Positions 25,070 through 34,648 of a stretch of 64,000 nucleotides of DNA are shown here, piece after piece. Under the pieces are notes generated by a model, which saw only the letters and a list, made by a program, of their open reading frames with translations, had not been told where the DNA came from and did no database searches. This stretch comes from an uncultured bacterium (GTDB taxonomy: Bacteria; Cyanobacteriota; Vampirovibrionia; Gastranaerophilales; Gastranaerophilaceae), in the NCBI GenBank assembly GCA_902462155.1, contig CABQAQ010000002.1, forward strand, positions 169,056 to 233,055. Reading direction: 5' to 3'. Both the position numbers and the translations under genes were made by a program. The stretch's first letter is position 1. Each line of letters opens with the position of its first letter.

Positions 25070-28000
25070 TTAAGCTTTATAAAATATAGCCGTATTAAAA
25101 TCTTCAGGTGTAACTTCTATCTTCTGTCCTTTAGGAGGATATAATCTGCATTCACCATCTTCATGTCTTATTGTATATATAGGCGAATTTTCTACACCAT
25201 ACTTTTTAAACGTAGTACCTTCTTTTAAATCTATACCTACTTTTCTAAAATCATAGCTTTCTGTTGTATCCGAATCCTGACCATTATAAATATTACTGTT
25301 TTTAGATAGAAGTAAATAATCCGTAGCTACACCTTTTCTATCCATTTTCATATTATTACAATCATTAGCTCCATCTGCAGTATAGACAGAAATTACTTGT
25401 GATCCCTTATCATTATATCTGTATACAGCAAAATGTTTATCATCCGGCCCCATTGGTAATGTATGAGGAATTCCATCAGCTAAAGCACTTAGCTCTTTTT
25501 TATTTCTTAATTTTAATATTTCATCTAAATCATTTTTATAATTGACTATATAATCTCTACGTCCGGATTCCTTATTTTCTGAGACCCAAGAAAATGGTAC
25601 TACATTTCTGTTTTGCTGATACGCATTCTTACAAGGTGTTTCCCATCCTGTTGATCCCAATTTATCACCTATAAAATCTGTTGGGGCTCCAGGTAATGTT
25701 ACTAGCATTTTATATATCGATTTTTCTTTATCCATTGCCGGTTCTATAATATCTTTAAACATTCCTATTTTTAAATCGTCTTTTGACACCTTATCCAATG
25801 ATAAAGAATATTTTTTTGATGCTAATTCAATAGTATCTTCTATTGCTTGATTTATAGGCATTGTTCCAAATGTATCTACTCCAGGGCCTGTCTTTGATGA
25901 TAACTCCGCTATTGCTAACTTTATAGATTTTTTATCTTTATCGCTTATATTTCCTAGTTTTTCTACCTCTTGGAATATTCTATAACCCATTGCTATTGAT
26001 TTTGCACTTAATTCATTAAAATTAATATCATCTACTTTTTTACCTAATACTTTTGAGGCTATTTCTCTATGAGCTGATCCATTTTCAAATTTTGAGAAAA
26101 ATAAATCTAAATCTAAAGCCAATGTAGATAAAATTCTTGGTTTATCATGATTACTTGAAAAAGTATATGACTGAAGCACTGTATCTAAATTACCATCAAA
26201 GAATGCACCTAATCTACCTTGCCAACCTTCGTCTAACTTTGATCTTAAAGCTTGGATATTATTAAATTCTCCTGATAATTGTCCATTTTCTGAATTTCTT
26301 GCAAATAATCCAGGTATTGAACTAAATAAATAATTATAGTTCGCCGTTGATGTAATATTTGTTTTATCCAAAAATTTAGTTTCAGCTATTGATGCTGTTG
26401 GACCAGGATATTTTGATGTATTTAATATCTTATCATTTTGAGAATTTATCTTTGATGGCGTAATATTATTTACAAAATGATCTACATCTGTTATTTCTGC
26501 TGTACTGTAAGAATGTGGATTAACTGATAATACTCCGTCCATAAATGGTTTCCAATTTTCTATTACATTATCCCAGATATTATCTAATCTTTCTTCCTGA
26601 TTTCTTAGAGCATTAAACGATGCAACGTCTTTTGATGCATCTAAACGCCAACCTAATCCCCATTCTGTTCTGTCTATTATCATATGTGATAACTTTATAG
26701 AATCCTCATTTAAATTATCTAATCTCTTTGTCAAAGCATCTACTAAAAATTCTTTGTCTTCTGGCTTTATAGAACTTATTCCTTTCTTTAATACATTAAT
26801 TACTTCTGATGCCTCGTCTTCAGAACTACCTTCTGATACTTTTAACGATTTTAATGTTAGATCATCTTTATTAAATTTAGAAAAATCTATTTTATTGTTA
26901 TCTTGTAAATCAAATTTGAGTTTAGGATTCATAGCTTTATACATAGAGTATTGAACTATATCCGGTGTAAATAAGTTAATAGCATAACGACCCAAATCTG
27001 TAATTTCTCCGTTATCATCAAATAGCTTGTTTTTACTTTTTGATGATACTTCTTTTAATACCTGATTTGCTAAATTAAATAATTCATCTTTGTATAAGTC
27101 ATCTGATTTCATATAAATAGACTTAAATTCTTTTGGAACATTCTCATATGGTTTTATTCCATTATATCCCTTTGCTATTTCAAATCTTGAACGACCTACT
27201 TCTTCAGGTACAGAGGCTCTTTTACTTATCCAAGGAGTATCCATTGTCGCTTTTAAATCATCCGCTAATCTTAATATTCCTAATGGACAATCCATAAGTT
27301 CTTTTAATAATAAGTCATTATAATTTGAATAAACATCAATTCCAGGTAGTCTGTAATTACCATTTTTTACATTAGTAATAACTTCTTCATCTATCTTATG
27401 TGCTGCATCAAGCAAATTCTTTGGCAATTTACCTTCCTCTACAGCTTTTTTCATAGATTTCATATACTCTTCCGGAGTCTTTGCATTAAATTGATTTATA
27501 ATATTCGCACCATACTCTAATGCTGTATTTCTTGCATCTAATGTCCAATACTTACCAGATCCTATTTCAAAATCTCTGGCTTGACAACTACCTTGCTGCA
27601 TTTTAAGTTTATTTTTTGAAGATAAATTATCACTATTGTCCAAATTATATTTTAATTTTGGAATATCAAAATTACCATCCCATTGCTCATAACCCGCATA
27701 ATTTGAACCTATTACTTCTATATTTGAAAAATATAAATCACTTAAACTCTTCGGTTCTTTTTTTAACTCTTTTGGATTAACTTCTACAGAATATGGTGTC
27801 ATTATATTTCCCGCACCTATGGTATCATAATCATCAGACTTTAATCCATTCGTTTTCATTGATGGATTTTTTATTTTATATTCTTTTATAAGCTCATTAT
27901 TTTGTGCTTCGTCTTCTGTTACAAATCGCTTATCATATAACTGAATATATGTCGATTTATCAGGATTATACTGACTTTTATGCTTACCATAAGGTGAATT

Positions 28001-29017
28001 TACAATTTTAAATCCAACATTTTTAGTATCTTTTGGCAATATACCAACAGGAATTGTTGTCTTATCAGGATCGTTTATTGTAAACCAATAGCTATAAGGC
28101 GAATCTTTTTTATGTTTTAATGCGTGTCTAAAATGTATACCTTCTATACTTTCATTTACTTCTGCTGCATCTGATACTATGCTTATTCCATTTAAATATG
28201 ATTTTAACTGCATATTATCATAATCGTTTTTTGTACCAAAACCCTCATTAATCTGATAAATATCTTTAGTCCAATATCCATGTGAAGATACAGTATCACT
28301 CGTAAACGGTGTACCTACTATTTTTGTATAACCTGCTTTCGATAAATTTGGTATTTCACTTGTAACATCTTTAAAATTTCCAGATAGTTTTATTCCGGAA
28401 TTTCTTCTTACATTTTCTGCTTCTTTTCCACCTTTGTTTACTATATCAAACATTACCAGTTGCATATTACTCGGGGTTGTTATTACCGGACGATTTTTAT
28501 TCATTATGCTAAATTTATTATTTTGATTTGTATCTACCTTCTGAATATCATCTAAGCGCCTTGCATTTGCTACTTCTCCAGGGTCTACTACATATTTTAC
28601 ATTACCTTTTTCATCTTGAAGTTTAAATCTATATCCAAAATAATTTTTAACATTATCCAAGTTTAACTCAACTTTTTCTGATGGATTAAATGGAACTTCA
28701 TATATAGGTTTCTCTTTTACTTCCCACAAGCTCATATTTGGGTATGATGCCGCCAACCCTTTGCTTGAATTTTTATTAGCCTTATCTTCTGCTGCTATTT
28801 GAGCTCCTGTTTTTTCTACAACTTCAAATATTTCTAATACTGCTTTTTCTGCTTTTGTATTTATATCTTGGGGTAAGAAAAATTCTCCTATCTTTTTACC
28901 TGTCTTATCTAATGTACCTTTATATCCTGCAAATGATACATTATTCTCATTCTTTTTTTGATTCTTTATTTTATTTTGGTTTCCTATTAATGACGCCCTA
29001 TTGTTTATATTATCCAT
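25070..29017 (-). CDS. Giant GH13 (alpha-amylase family)-like protein with a very large insertion
   Basis: A 1315-residue protein with the signature motifs of GH13. GYWTKDIYQINEGFGTKNDY (247-266) is followed by a region I-like IVSDAAEVNES (280-290). Region II is WRLDASKDV with Asp793 as nucleophile and Arg791 two before it, region III is STAEITD with acid/base Glu841, and region IV is SSNHDKP with Asp958. About 500 residues separate regions I and II, far more than a normal domain B. An N-terminal polar 45 residues hold VSFAGYKG (27-34) and no signal peptide. The order of all catalytic residues is kept, so an active alpha-glucan enzyme is likely; hydrolase or transferase cannot be decided. AAGGGG precedes the ATG. 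It is a single-gene unit. Confidence 0.8.
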   Translation of the reverse strand: MDNINNRASLIGNQNKIKNQKKNENNVSFAGYKGTLDKTGKKIGEFFLPQDINTKAEKAVLEIFEVVEKTGAQIAAEDKANKNSSKGLAASYPNMSLWEVKEKPIYEVPFNPSEKVELNLDNVKNYFGYRFKLQDEKGNVKYVVDPGEVANARRLDDIQKVDTNQNNKFSIMNKNRPVITTPSNMQLVMFDIVNKGGKEAENVRRNSGIKLSGNFKDVTSEIPNLSKAGYTKIVGTPFTSDTVSSHGYWTKDIYQINEGFGTKNDYDNMQLKSYLNGISIVSDAAEVNESIEGIHFRHALKHKKDSPYSYWFTINDPDKTTIPVGILPKDTKNVGFKIVNSPYGKHKSQYNPDKSTYIQLYDKRFVTEDEAQNNELIKEYKIKNPSMKTNGLKSDDYDTIGAGNIMTPYSVEVNPKELKKEPKSLSDLYFSNIEVIGSNYAGYEQWDGNFDIPKLKYNLDNSDNLSSKNKLKMQQGSCQARDFEIGSGKYWTLDARNTALEYGANIINQFNAKTPEEYMKSMKKAVEEGKLPKNLLDAAHKIDEEVITNVKNGNYRLPGIDVYSNYNDLLLKELMDCPLGILRLADDLKATMDTPWISKRASVPEEVGRSRFEIAKGYNGIKPYENVPKEFKSIYMKSDDLYKDELFNLANQVLKEVSSKSKNKLFDDNGEITDLGRYAINLFTPDIVQYSMYKAMNPKLKFDLQDNNKIDFSKFNKDDLTLKSLKVSEGSSEDEASEVINVLKKGISSIKPEDKEFLVDALTKRLDNLNEDSIKLSHMIIDRTEWGLGWRLDASKDVASFNALRNQEERLDNIWDNVIENWKPFMDGVLSVNPHSYSTAEITDVDHFVNNITPSKINSQNDKILNTSKYPGPTASIAETKFLDKTNITSTANYNYLFSSIPGLFARNSENGQLSGEFNNIQALRSKLDEGWQGRLGAFFDGNLDTVLQSYTFSSNHDKPRILSTLALDLDLFFSKFENGSAHREIASKVLGKKVDDINFNELSAKSIAMGYRIFQEVEKLGNISDKDKKSIKLAIAELSSKTGPGVDTFGTMPINQAIEDTIELASKKYSLSLDKVSKDDLKIGMFKDIIEPAMDKEKSIYKMLVTLPGAPTDFIGDKLGSTGWETPCKNAYQQNRNVVPFSWVSENKESGRRDYIVNYKNDLDEILKLRNKKELSALADGIPHTLPMGPDDKHFAVYRYNDKGSQVISVYTADGANDCNNMKMDRKGVATDYLLLSKNSNIYNGQDSDTTESYDFRKVGIDLKEGTTFKKYGVENSPIYTIRHEDGECRLYPPKGQKIEVTPEDFNTAIFYKA

Positions 29018-29139
29018 CGGGTACCCCTTATATTACACTAGCTTTTTACAACACTTATATATTTTAAAGACTGTAAAAATTTTTTTTTGTTATTTATTTT
29101 ACTTTTTTTTACAAAAATTTACACCTTCTGTCAACAAAA

Positions 29140-29167
29140 TTGGATTTATGCTATCTCATAAACCCAA
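29140..29167 (-). terminator. Intrinsic terminator after nifS
   Basis: On the minus strand TTGGGTTTATG, loop AGATAG, then CATAAATCCAA forms an 11-bp stem with one G-U pair, followed by TTTTG. It lies 26 bases beyond the nifS stop. Confidence 0.65.
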
Positions 29168-29192
29168 TTAATTACTTTATAACTATAAATTT

Positions 29193-30395
29193 CTATACAG
29201 ATTTTAATCTTTTAAGCTCTTTTAGCTCTTTTTGAAACGGAGATATTACATTTAGTTTCTCTATTATTTTTGGTAAACTTTTAATAGTATAATCTACTTC
29301 TTCTTCTGTTGTATATTTACTTAAACTAAATCTTATACTACCGTGCAATGCTGTAAATGGTATTCCCATTGCCCTTAAAACATGGCTTGGTTCTAAACTT
29401 CCACTTGTACACGCACTTCCTGAACTTGCACATATTCCTATATCACTTAAATGTAATAATATAAGTTCTCCTTCAATATACTCAAAACCTATATTTGTTG
29501 TATTTGGCACTCTATTACTTACTGAAGTATTAAGTCTGGCATTATATATTGTATTTAATACTCCTGATTCTAATTTATCTCTTAATCTTTTTACTTCTTT
29601 TAGTTCATATTCTAAACTACTAAGTGCTTTTTCAGCTGCTTTTCCTATTCCTATTATACCCGGAACATTCTCTGTACCTGCCCTTTTTGATCTCTCTTGA
29701 TGACCGCCTATCAATAATGGTGTAAACATTGTCCCTGACTTTACATATAATGCTCCAACACCTTTTGGAGCGTGAAACTTATGTCCGGATATCCCCATTA
29801 AATCTATACACGTAGATTTTACATCTATCGGTATTTTCCCCGCTGCCTGTACTGCATCTATGAATACTTTTGTTTCCGCATTCTTTCCCTTTACTATTTC
29901 TGCTAATTTTTCATATGGAAATATTACTCCTGTTTCATTATTCGCTGCCATGCAACTTACAAGTGCTGTATCCTCTGTTACCATATTTTCTACTTCGGAT
30001 AATTCCAACTCTCCCATTGCATTTACATTTATATAATCTACTTTATACCCTTGCTTTTCTAATAATTTATATAATCCTAAAACACAAGGATGTTCTACTT
30101 TTGTTGTTATTATATGCTTTTTATGTTTATTACATTCTAATACACCTCTTATTGCTGTATTTGCACTTTCTGTTCCTCCTGCAGTAAATATTATTTCTTT
30201 TGAATCTCTTGCTCCTATAAGCTCTTTTACCGATTCTCTTGCTTGCACTATTTTGCTATGCACTTGTCCTCCAAAATCATGCATACTTGATGGGTTCCCA
30301 TAATATTCACTAAAATATGGCAATATCTCTTCTAAAACATCCTCGTCTACTTTTGTTGTTGCATTATTATCTAAATATATTACCTTTTTTTCCAT
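29193..30395 (-). CDS. nifS: Cysteine desulfurase (NifS/IscS family)
   Basis: A 400-residue PLP enzyme that takes sulfur from cysteine for Fe-S cluster assembly. The N-terminal YLDNNATTKVDEDV, the PLP lysine in SGHKFHAPKG (Lys206) and the persulfide-carrying Cys329 in SSGSACTSGS are all present, with QERSKRAGTENVPG between. The loop around Cys329 is of the long, group I type. It directly follows nifU (3-base gap), so NifU is the natural scaffold partner. The genes are presumably for general Fe-S assembly; nothing else in the window suggests nitrogen fixation. The following hairpin ends the transcript. Confidence 0.96.
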   Translation of the reverse strand: MEKKVIYLDNNATTKVDEDVLEEILPYFSEYYGNPSSMHDFGGQVHSKIVQARESVKELIGARDSKEIIFTAGGTESANTAIRGVLECNKHKKHIITTKVEHPCVLGLYKLLEKQGYKVDYINVNAMGELELSEVENMVTEDTALVSCMAANNETGVIFPYEKLAEIVKGKNAETKVFIDAVQAAGKIPIDVKSTCIDLMGISGHKFHAPKGVGALYVKSGTMFTPLLIGGHQERSKRAGTENVPGIIGIGKAAEKALSSLEYELKEVKRLRDKLESGVLNTIYNARLNTSVSNRVPNTTNIGFEYIEGELILLHLSDIGICASSGSACTSGSLEPSHVLRAMGIPFTALHGSIRFSLSKYTTEEEVDYTIKSLPKIIEKLNVISPFQKELKELKRLKSV

Positions 30396-30398
30396 AAT

Positions 30399-31235
30399 CT
30401 ACACCTGTAAAACTTCTATTCTATTATCTACATGTTCTTTTAGCATTACTTCTACAAAATTTTTTAATGTAAGCAAAGAATTCTTACAACCTTTACAGCT
30501 CCCTTTTAGCTTTACTTTTACTTTCTTATTTTCTACATCTACATCAATAAGCTCAATATCTCCTCCCTCTTTTCTTAATTGAGATGATATCAATGTATCT
30601 ATTACATTATTTATTTTTAATATTAATTGTGTAGCTGTCAATTCTACATTCTCTGCATTATTATTTTCTTGGTTAACCTCATTTAAAATGTTTTCTATAG
30701 CACCTTTACATCTTCCACAAGCTCCACCTGCTTTTAAGTAGTTTGTAACTCCCTCTAATGTTTTTATGTTATTTTCTTTTATCTCTTTTCTTAATACATT
30801 TTCACTTACTTGAAAACAATTGCATATTATCTTATCTTCTTTTTCTTGATAATTTTGGTCTTCTCCATCTTGAAAATAATTATTTAAAGCATCTTCTAAT
30901 GCTTCATGACCCATTACAGAACAATGCATTTTCTCAGGAGGTAATCCTCCAAGTTCCTCTGCTATTTCTTTATTTGTTATTTTTTTTACTTCATCTATTG
31001 GTTTACCTATTATCATTTCTGTTAAAATACTTGAACTTGCAACTGCACTACCACAACCAAACGTTTGGAATTTTGCATCTGTAACTATTCCGTTATCATC
31101 TATTTTTAAATAAATTTTTAACATATCTCCACAAGATAAGGATCCTGCTTCACCTGTTACTGTTGCATCCTCTATACTACCTACATTCCTTGGGTTCCTA
31201 TAGTGATCCATTACTTTATCTGAATATTCCCACAT
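30399..31235 (-). CDS. nifU: Three-domain NifU Fe-S scaffold
   Basis: A 278-residue NifU of the full modular type. The IscU-like N-terminal domain has Cys35, Cys61 and Cys105 (SCGDM, FGCGSA, MHCSVMG). The central BFD-type [2Fe-2S] domain has Cys138, Cys140, Cys173 and Cys176 (CNCF, CGRC). A C-terminal Nfu domain carries Cys247-x2-Cys250 (GSCKGCKNSLLTL). It builds and hands on Fe-S clusters using sulfur from NifS, the next gene. A class I fumarase and lipoyl synthase in this window would be among its clients. All ligand cysteines are present. Confidence 0.96.
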   Translation of the reverse strand: MWEYSDKVMDHYRNPRNVGSIEDATVTGEAGSLSCGDMLKIYLKIDDNGIVTDAKFQTFGCGSAVASSSILTEMIIGKPIDEVKKITNKEIAEELGGLPPEKMHCSVMGHEALEDALNNYFQDGEDQNYQEKEDKIICNCFQVSENVLRKEIKENNIKTLEGVTNYLKAGGACGRCKGAIENILNEVNQENNNAENVELTATQLILKINNVIDTLISSQLRKEGGDIELIDVDVENKKVKVKLKGSCKGCKNSLLTLKNFVEVMLKEHVDNRIEVLQV

Positions 31236-31353
31236 AATTTATTCTCCAATTATTTTTATTTCTTTTCATTTATATTTACAGTTTAGCTCAAAAATATACC
31301 TTTTTAATCAATATATTAACTTTTATTTAAATTAATCATTCAAAATTTAAAAT

Positions 31354-31386
31354 AAAAAAAAGGATAAGAAAAATTTTTCTTATCCT
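31354..31386 (-). terminator. Strong intrinsic terminator after the coiled-coil gene at 31.5 kb
   Basis: AGGATAAGAAAAA and its exact reverse complement TTTTTCTTATCCT abut at 31361-31386 (a 13-bp inverted repeat). On the minus strand the hairpin is followed by eight T. It lies about 92 bases beyond the stop at 31479. Confidence 0.8.
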
Positions 31387-31478
31387 AGTTGTTTCTGCTA
31401 AATAGATTTGTTTCGTTGTTAGTTAGTTTATATTCGTTAGTTTGTTAATTATATATATTTAATTAAAGTTTATTTCTT

Positions 31479-31949
31479 TTATAGACTTGGTGCCGATTTT
31501 CCTATAGCATTAGATTCTGCATCTTTTGAAACTTGGTAATTTGAAGCTGCCACAGCTGCTTGAGTTTCTAACATACCATTTTGTCTTTGCAACTCTTTTT
31601 GATAGGAATTTAATTTCTTCATATAATCATCTTTTTCTACTGCGGCTTTTGCTTCCATTACCGCATTATTATAAGCTTTTTGACAATTTGATATCTCTCT
31701 TTGTAATTCTTCTGCTGATATCATACCACTTGAATGCTGTGAGTTTAATGATTCTACATCTTCTTGATACACTGCTCCCAGATCTTGCGTTACTTGATTT
31801 AAAAAATCCTGATTCTGACTAGCTCTATTCTGGGCCTCGGCTGTTACCCTTTGCAATTCTATTGCGTTTGACTGTAATTGATAGTTTGCATCTTGAAGCT
31901 GCTGTGACCAATAATGTTTTCCTGCTGTCATTCCTAAAAAGCTACTCAT
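31479..31949 (-). CDS. Unrecognised small coiled-coil protein
   Basis: A 156-residue soluble protein, Gln/Ala/Asn/Glu-rich, with two long amphipathic helices (about 15-65 and 75-135) and a short polar tail. The N-terminal MSSFLGMTAGKHYWSQQLQD is mildly hydrophobic but not a signal peptide. The composition (many Gln and Ala, few Lys) differs from the Lys-rich proteins around it and recalls small secreted or type III-chaperone-like helical proteins, but no motif settles this. It is a single-gene unit with a strong terminator, separated from nifU upstream and divergent from the peptidase gene. Confidence 0.65.
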   Translation of the reverse strand: MSSFLGMTAGKHYWSQQLQDANYQLQSNAIELQRVTAEAQNRASQNQDFLNQVTQDLGAVYQEDVESLNSQHSSGMISAEELQREISNCQKAYNNAVMEAKAAVEKDDYMKKLNSYQKELQRQNGMLETQAAVAASNYQVSKDAESNAIGKSAPSL

Positions 31950-32124
31950 TTTTTACCTATCTTTTTGCTAATTTACATTCCCTTTCTTTTATAAAAACTT
32001 TTTATATTCTTTTATTTACTATTTATTCCTTTTTATTAACTTTTGTTAACTATTCCTCTGATTTTTATTTAATAACTTCGTATCGTTTCTTTTTTTTCAA
32101 TTTTCTTATATAATTACTTTTATT

Positions 32125-33792
32125 ATGAATAATCTAATCCAATATTTACATAATTTACTTATTAAAAAAAATGCTAAGGCTATTCTTGTTAATTCAACAA
32201 ATGAATATCTAACAGAATTTAATCCTCTCGATTCTAACTCCAGATTTTTACTTACAAAATTTTCAGGTTCTGCTGGGGAAGCCTTAGTTACTCTTGACAA
32301 AATCTATTTATTTGTTGACGGACGATATCATCAACAAGCTGACCTTGAAGTCGATCATAATTATATTCAAGTAGTTAAACTCTCTATTTCTGAAAACTTT
32401 TTCTCTTCTCTTGCTCGTATTATTAATCATAATGATAAATTACTTCTTGTTTCTAAAAAAATACCATTTTCTTTTTATTCTAAATTCCTTAATATATCTG
32501 ACAATATTGAACTACTAGATTCTGATCCTATTATTGATTTCTTTAAAAAAAATCTTCCTTCTTCAGATCATAGTTCCACACATTATAAGATAGATAAAAT
32601 CCCTTTAACTATTACCGGAAAATCTGCTGCTTCTAAAATTAATACTATACAAAAATTCTTACAAGATGATTCTTTCTATTTTATCTCGTCTTTAGATGAT
32701 ATTGCTTATATTACTAATTTGCGTGGCTCATTTCTTGAGTATTCATCCTCTTTCTTTGCTAAATTATTAATCAGTAAAAATGTCGCTATCCTATTTACTG
32801 ATTATGTCATTAATAATTCTGATAATAATCTAGACTTTAATGTTCAACCACTAAAAAATTTCCAAACAATTTTACAAGAACAATTTAAACCTTCTTGCAA
32901 AAAAGTCTTTATTAATAAAAATTCTATTAATTTATTTGACTTTAATCTTCTTCAATCTAACTTTAAAGTAGAATCTCAGGATAAAATCTCTAATTTAAAA
33001 ATTATTAAAACTTCTCAAGAAATTAATCATTTAAAATATTGCTTTAAAAGAACAGATGTTGTTATTAAAAAAGTTAGAGATCTTGTAAATTCGGATATTA
33101 AAATCTCAGAATATGAACTTGCTCAATTTATAGAAAATGAATTTAAAAAACAAGGTGCTAAAAAACTTAGTTTTAAACCTATTGTTGCTTTTGGGCAAAA
33201 TACTTCAATTATACATTATTCTAAACCTTCTAAAGATGTTTATCTAAAAACTGGAGATTTTGTCCTTGTTGATATAGGTGCTTACTTTGATGGGGGATAT
33301 TCTACTGATATTACAAGAACTTTCTTCCGAGGTGATTCTCCTTCTATTGAACAAAAATTATTATATACTACCGTTTTAAAAGCTTTTATTAATGCTTTTT
33401 ATTCTATTAACATAAAATCCGGCTTTAAATTAGATAAAATAAGTAGATCTGTTATTAATAACAGTAAAAATTTAGGGCTTAACGGCTTTAATTTCAATCA
33501 CGGATTAGGACACGGGGTCGGGATTAATGTACACGAATCACCACCTTATTTATCTCCTTCTAAATTAGCAAAAAATAATTTTATTAAACCCAATATGGTG
33601 TTTACTATTGAACCTGGTATGTATAAACCAAACTATGGAGGGGTTAGACTTGAAAATACTGTCTTTGCTTATATTTCTAAAAATTCCGCTTTAAAATTCA
33701 GATCATTTTCTCAATCTCTGTTTGAAAAAAAACTTATTTGTTTTAATATTCTTAGTAAAGACGAAAAGCGTAGATTAAAAAAATGGTTATAA
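32125..33792 (+). CDS. pepP: Xaa-Pro aminopeptidase-like M24B metallopeptidase
   Basis: A 555-residue protein with creatinase-like N-terminal domains and a C-terminal pita-bread peptidase domain. The dinuclear metal ligands are all visible: Asp in DIGAYFDGGYSTDITRTF (about 383 and 395), His in HGLGHGVGINVHE (about 462), Glu in FTIEPGMY (about 494) and Glu in VRLENTVF (about 510). It fits the longer, roughly 550-600-residue type of aminopeptidase P, which removes an N-terminal residue preceding proline. No signal peptide is present, so it is cytoplasmic. The next gene starts on the base after its stop. Confidence 0.9.
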   Translation: MNNLIQYLHNLLIKKNAKAILVNSTNEYLTEFNPLDSNSRFLLTKFSGSAGEALVTLDKIYLFVDGRYHQQADLEVDHNYIQVVKLSISENFFSSLARIINHNDKLLLVSKKIPFSFYSKFLNISDNIELLDSDPIIDFFKKNLPSSDHSSTHYKIDKIPLTITGKSAASKINTIQKFLQDDSFYFISSLDDIAYITNLRGSFLEYSSSFFAKLLISKNVAILFTDYVINNSDNNLDFNVQPLKNFQTILQEQFKPSCKKVFINKNSINLFDFNLLQSNFKVESQDKISNLKIIKTSQEINHLKYCFKRTDVVIKKVRDLVNSDIKISEYELAQFIENEFKKQGAKKLSFKPIVAFGQNTSIIHYSKPSKDVYLKTGDFVLVDIGAYFDGGYSTDITRTFFRGDSPSIEQKLLYTTVLKAFINAFYSINIKSGFKLDKISRSVINNSKNLGLNGFNFNHGLGHGVGINVHESPPYLSPSKLAKNNFIKPNMVFTIEPGMYKPNYGGVRLENTVFAYISKNSALKFRSFSQSLFEKKLICFNILSKDEKRRLKKWL

Positions 33793-34554
33793 ATGATTCA
33801 CGAAATTAAAAGTAGTTCAAATGAAAAAATTAAACAACTTCATAAACTTACTCAAAAAAAATATAGAGATTTATATAAAAAATTCATAATAGAAGGATAT
33901 AAACCTATTTATGAGGCAATTACAAACAACCTGAATTTAGATTCTGTTTTTATTCTTAAAGGGAAAGAACATAAATTTCAATTCCTTTCTAATAATTTTT
34001 ATCTTGTTGATGAAAAAATTATGAAAAAAATTTCCACAACAGAATCAACTCCCGAAGCTGTAGCTGTTATGAATCAATTAGAATATTCCCTTGACAATAT
34101 TTCTCTTTATAACAAAATTTTAGTTCTAGAAAATATTAAAGATCCAGGTAATCTCGGAACAATTATTCGAAGTGCTATTGCTTTTAATATAAATGCCATT
34201 ATTTTATTAGGGGATACGGTTGATCTTTATAACCCTAAAGTTATAAGATGTGCTGTTGGCAACTTTTCTAAAATCCCTATTTTTAAATTTAACGATATCT
34301 TAAGCTTAAAAAATCTACTCTCTGATCATATATTTATTTCAACAGTTGTAAATCATAAGGATTCTATCAGTATTCAAGATCTAAAGTTCCCTGATAAATT
34401 TGCTATTTTAATGGGATCAGAATCATTAGGATTATCTGTAAACTCTATTAATCTTTCTGATATTAAAATTACTATACCTATATGTTCTAAAGTCGAATCT
34501 CTTAATCTAAGTATTGCTACTTCTATTATACTTTATCAATCTTCGTTGTTTTAA
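33793..34554 (+). CDS. SpoU/TrmH-family RNA 2'-O-methyltransferase (RlmB-like)
   Basis: A 253-residue SPOUT methyltransferase with an N-terminal substrate-binding domain (SSSNEKIKQLHKL, then FIIEGYKPIYEAI) and a knotted catalytic domain. Motif 1 is NIKDPGNLGTIIRSA (about 114-128), motif 2 ILMGSESLGLS (about 215) and motif 3 IPICSKVESLNLSIATSI (about 232-249), which hold the AdoMet-binding knot and the catalytic Arg and Asn. It methylates the 2'-OH of a nucleotide in rRNA or tRNA; RlmB-type action on 23S rRNA is the common assignment but the site cannot be read from sequence. Its ATG follows the pepP stop immediately. Confidence 0.9.
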   Translation: MIHEIKSSSNEKIKQLHKLTQKKYRDLYKKFIIEGYKPIYEAITNNLNLDSVFILKGKEHKFQFLSNNFYLVDEKIMKKISTTESTPEAVAVMNQLEYSLDNISLYNKILVLENIKDPGNLGTIIRSAIAFNINAIILLGDTVDLYNPKVIRCAVGNFSKIPIFKFNDILSLKNLLSDHIFISTVVNHKDSISIQDLKFPDKFAILMGSESLGLSVNSINLSDIKITIPICSKVESLNLSIATSIILYQSSLF

Positions 34555-34648
34555 TATATTTTTATTACAGATCTTATTAAAATATATTCTTCTATACTTA
34601 TTTACATTAAGTCTAGTATTGTATCATCTTCTTTTATCTATTTCATTT

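Noticed and set aside
29193..31235. Nitrogen-fixation island
   Set aside because: NifU and NifS alone serve general Fe-S assembly in many bacteria; no nifHDK or related genes are seen.
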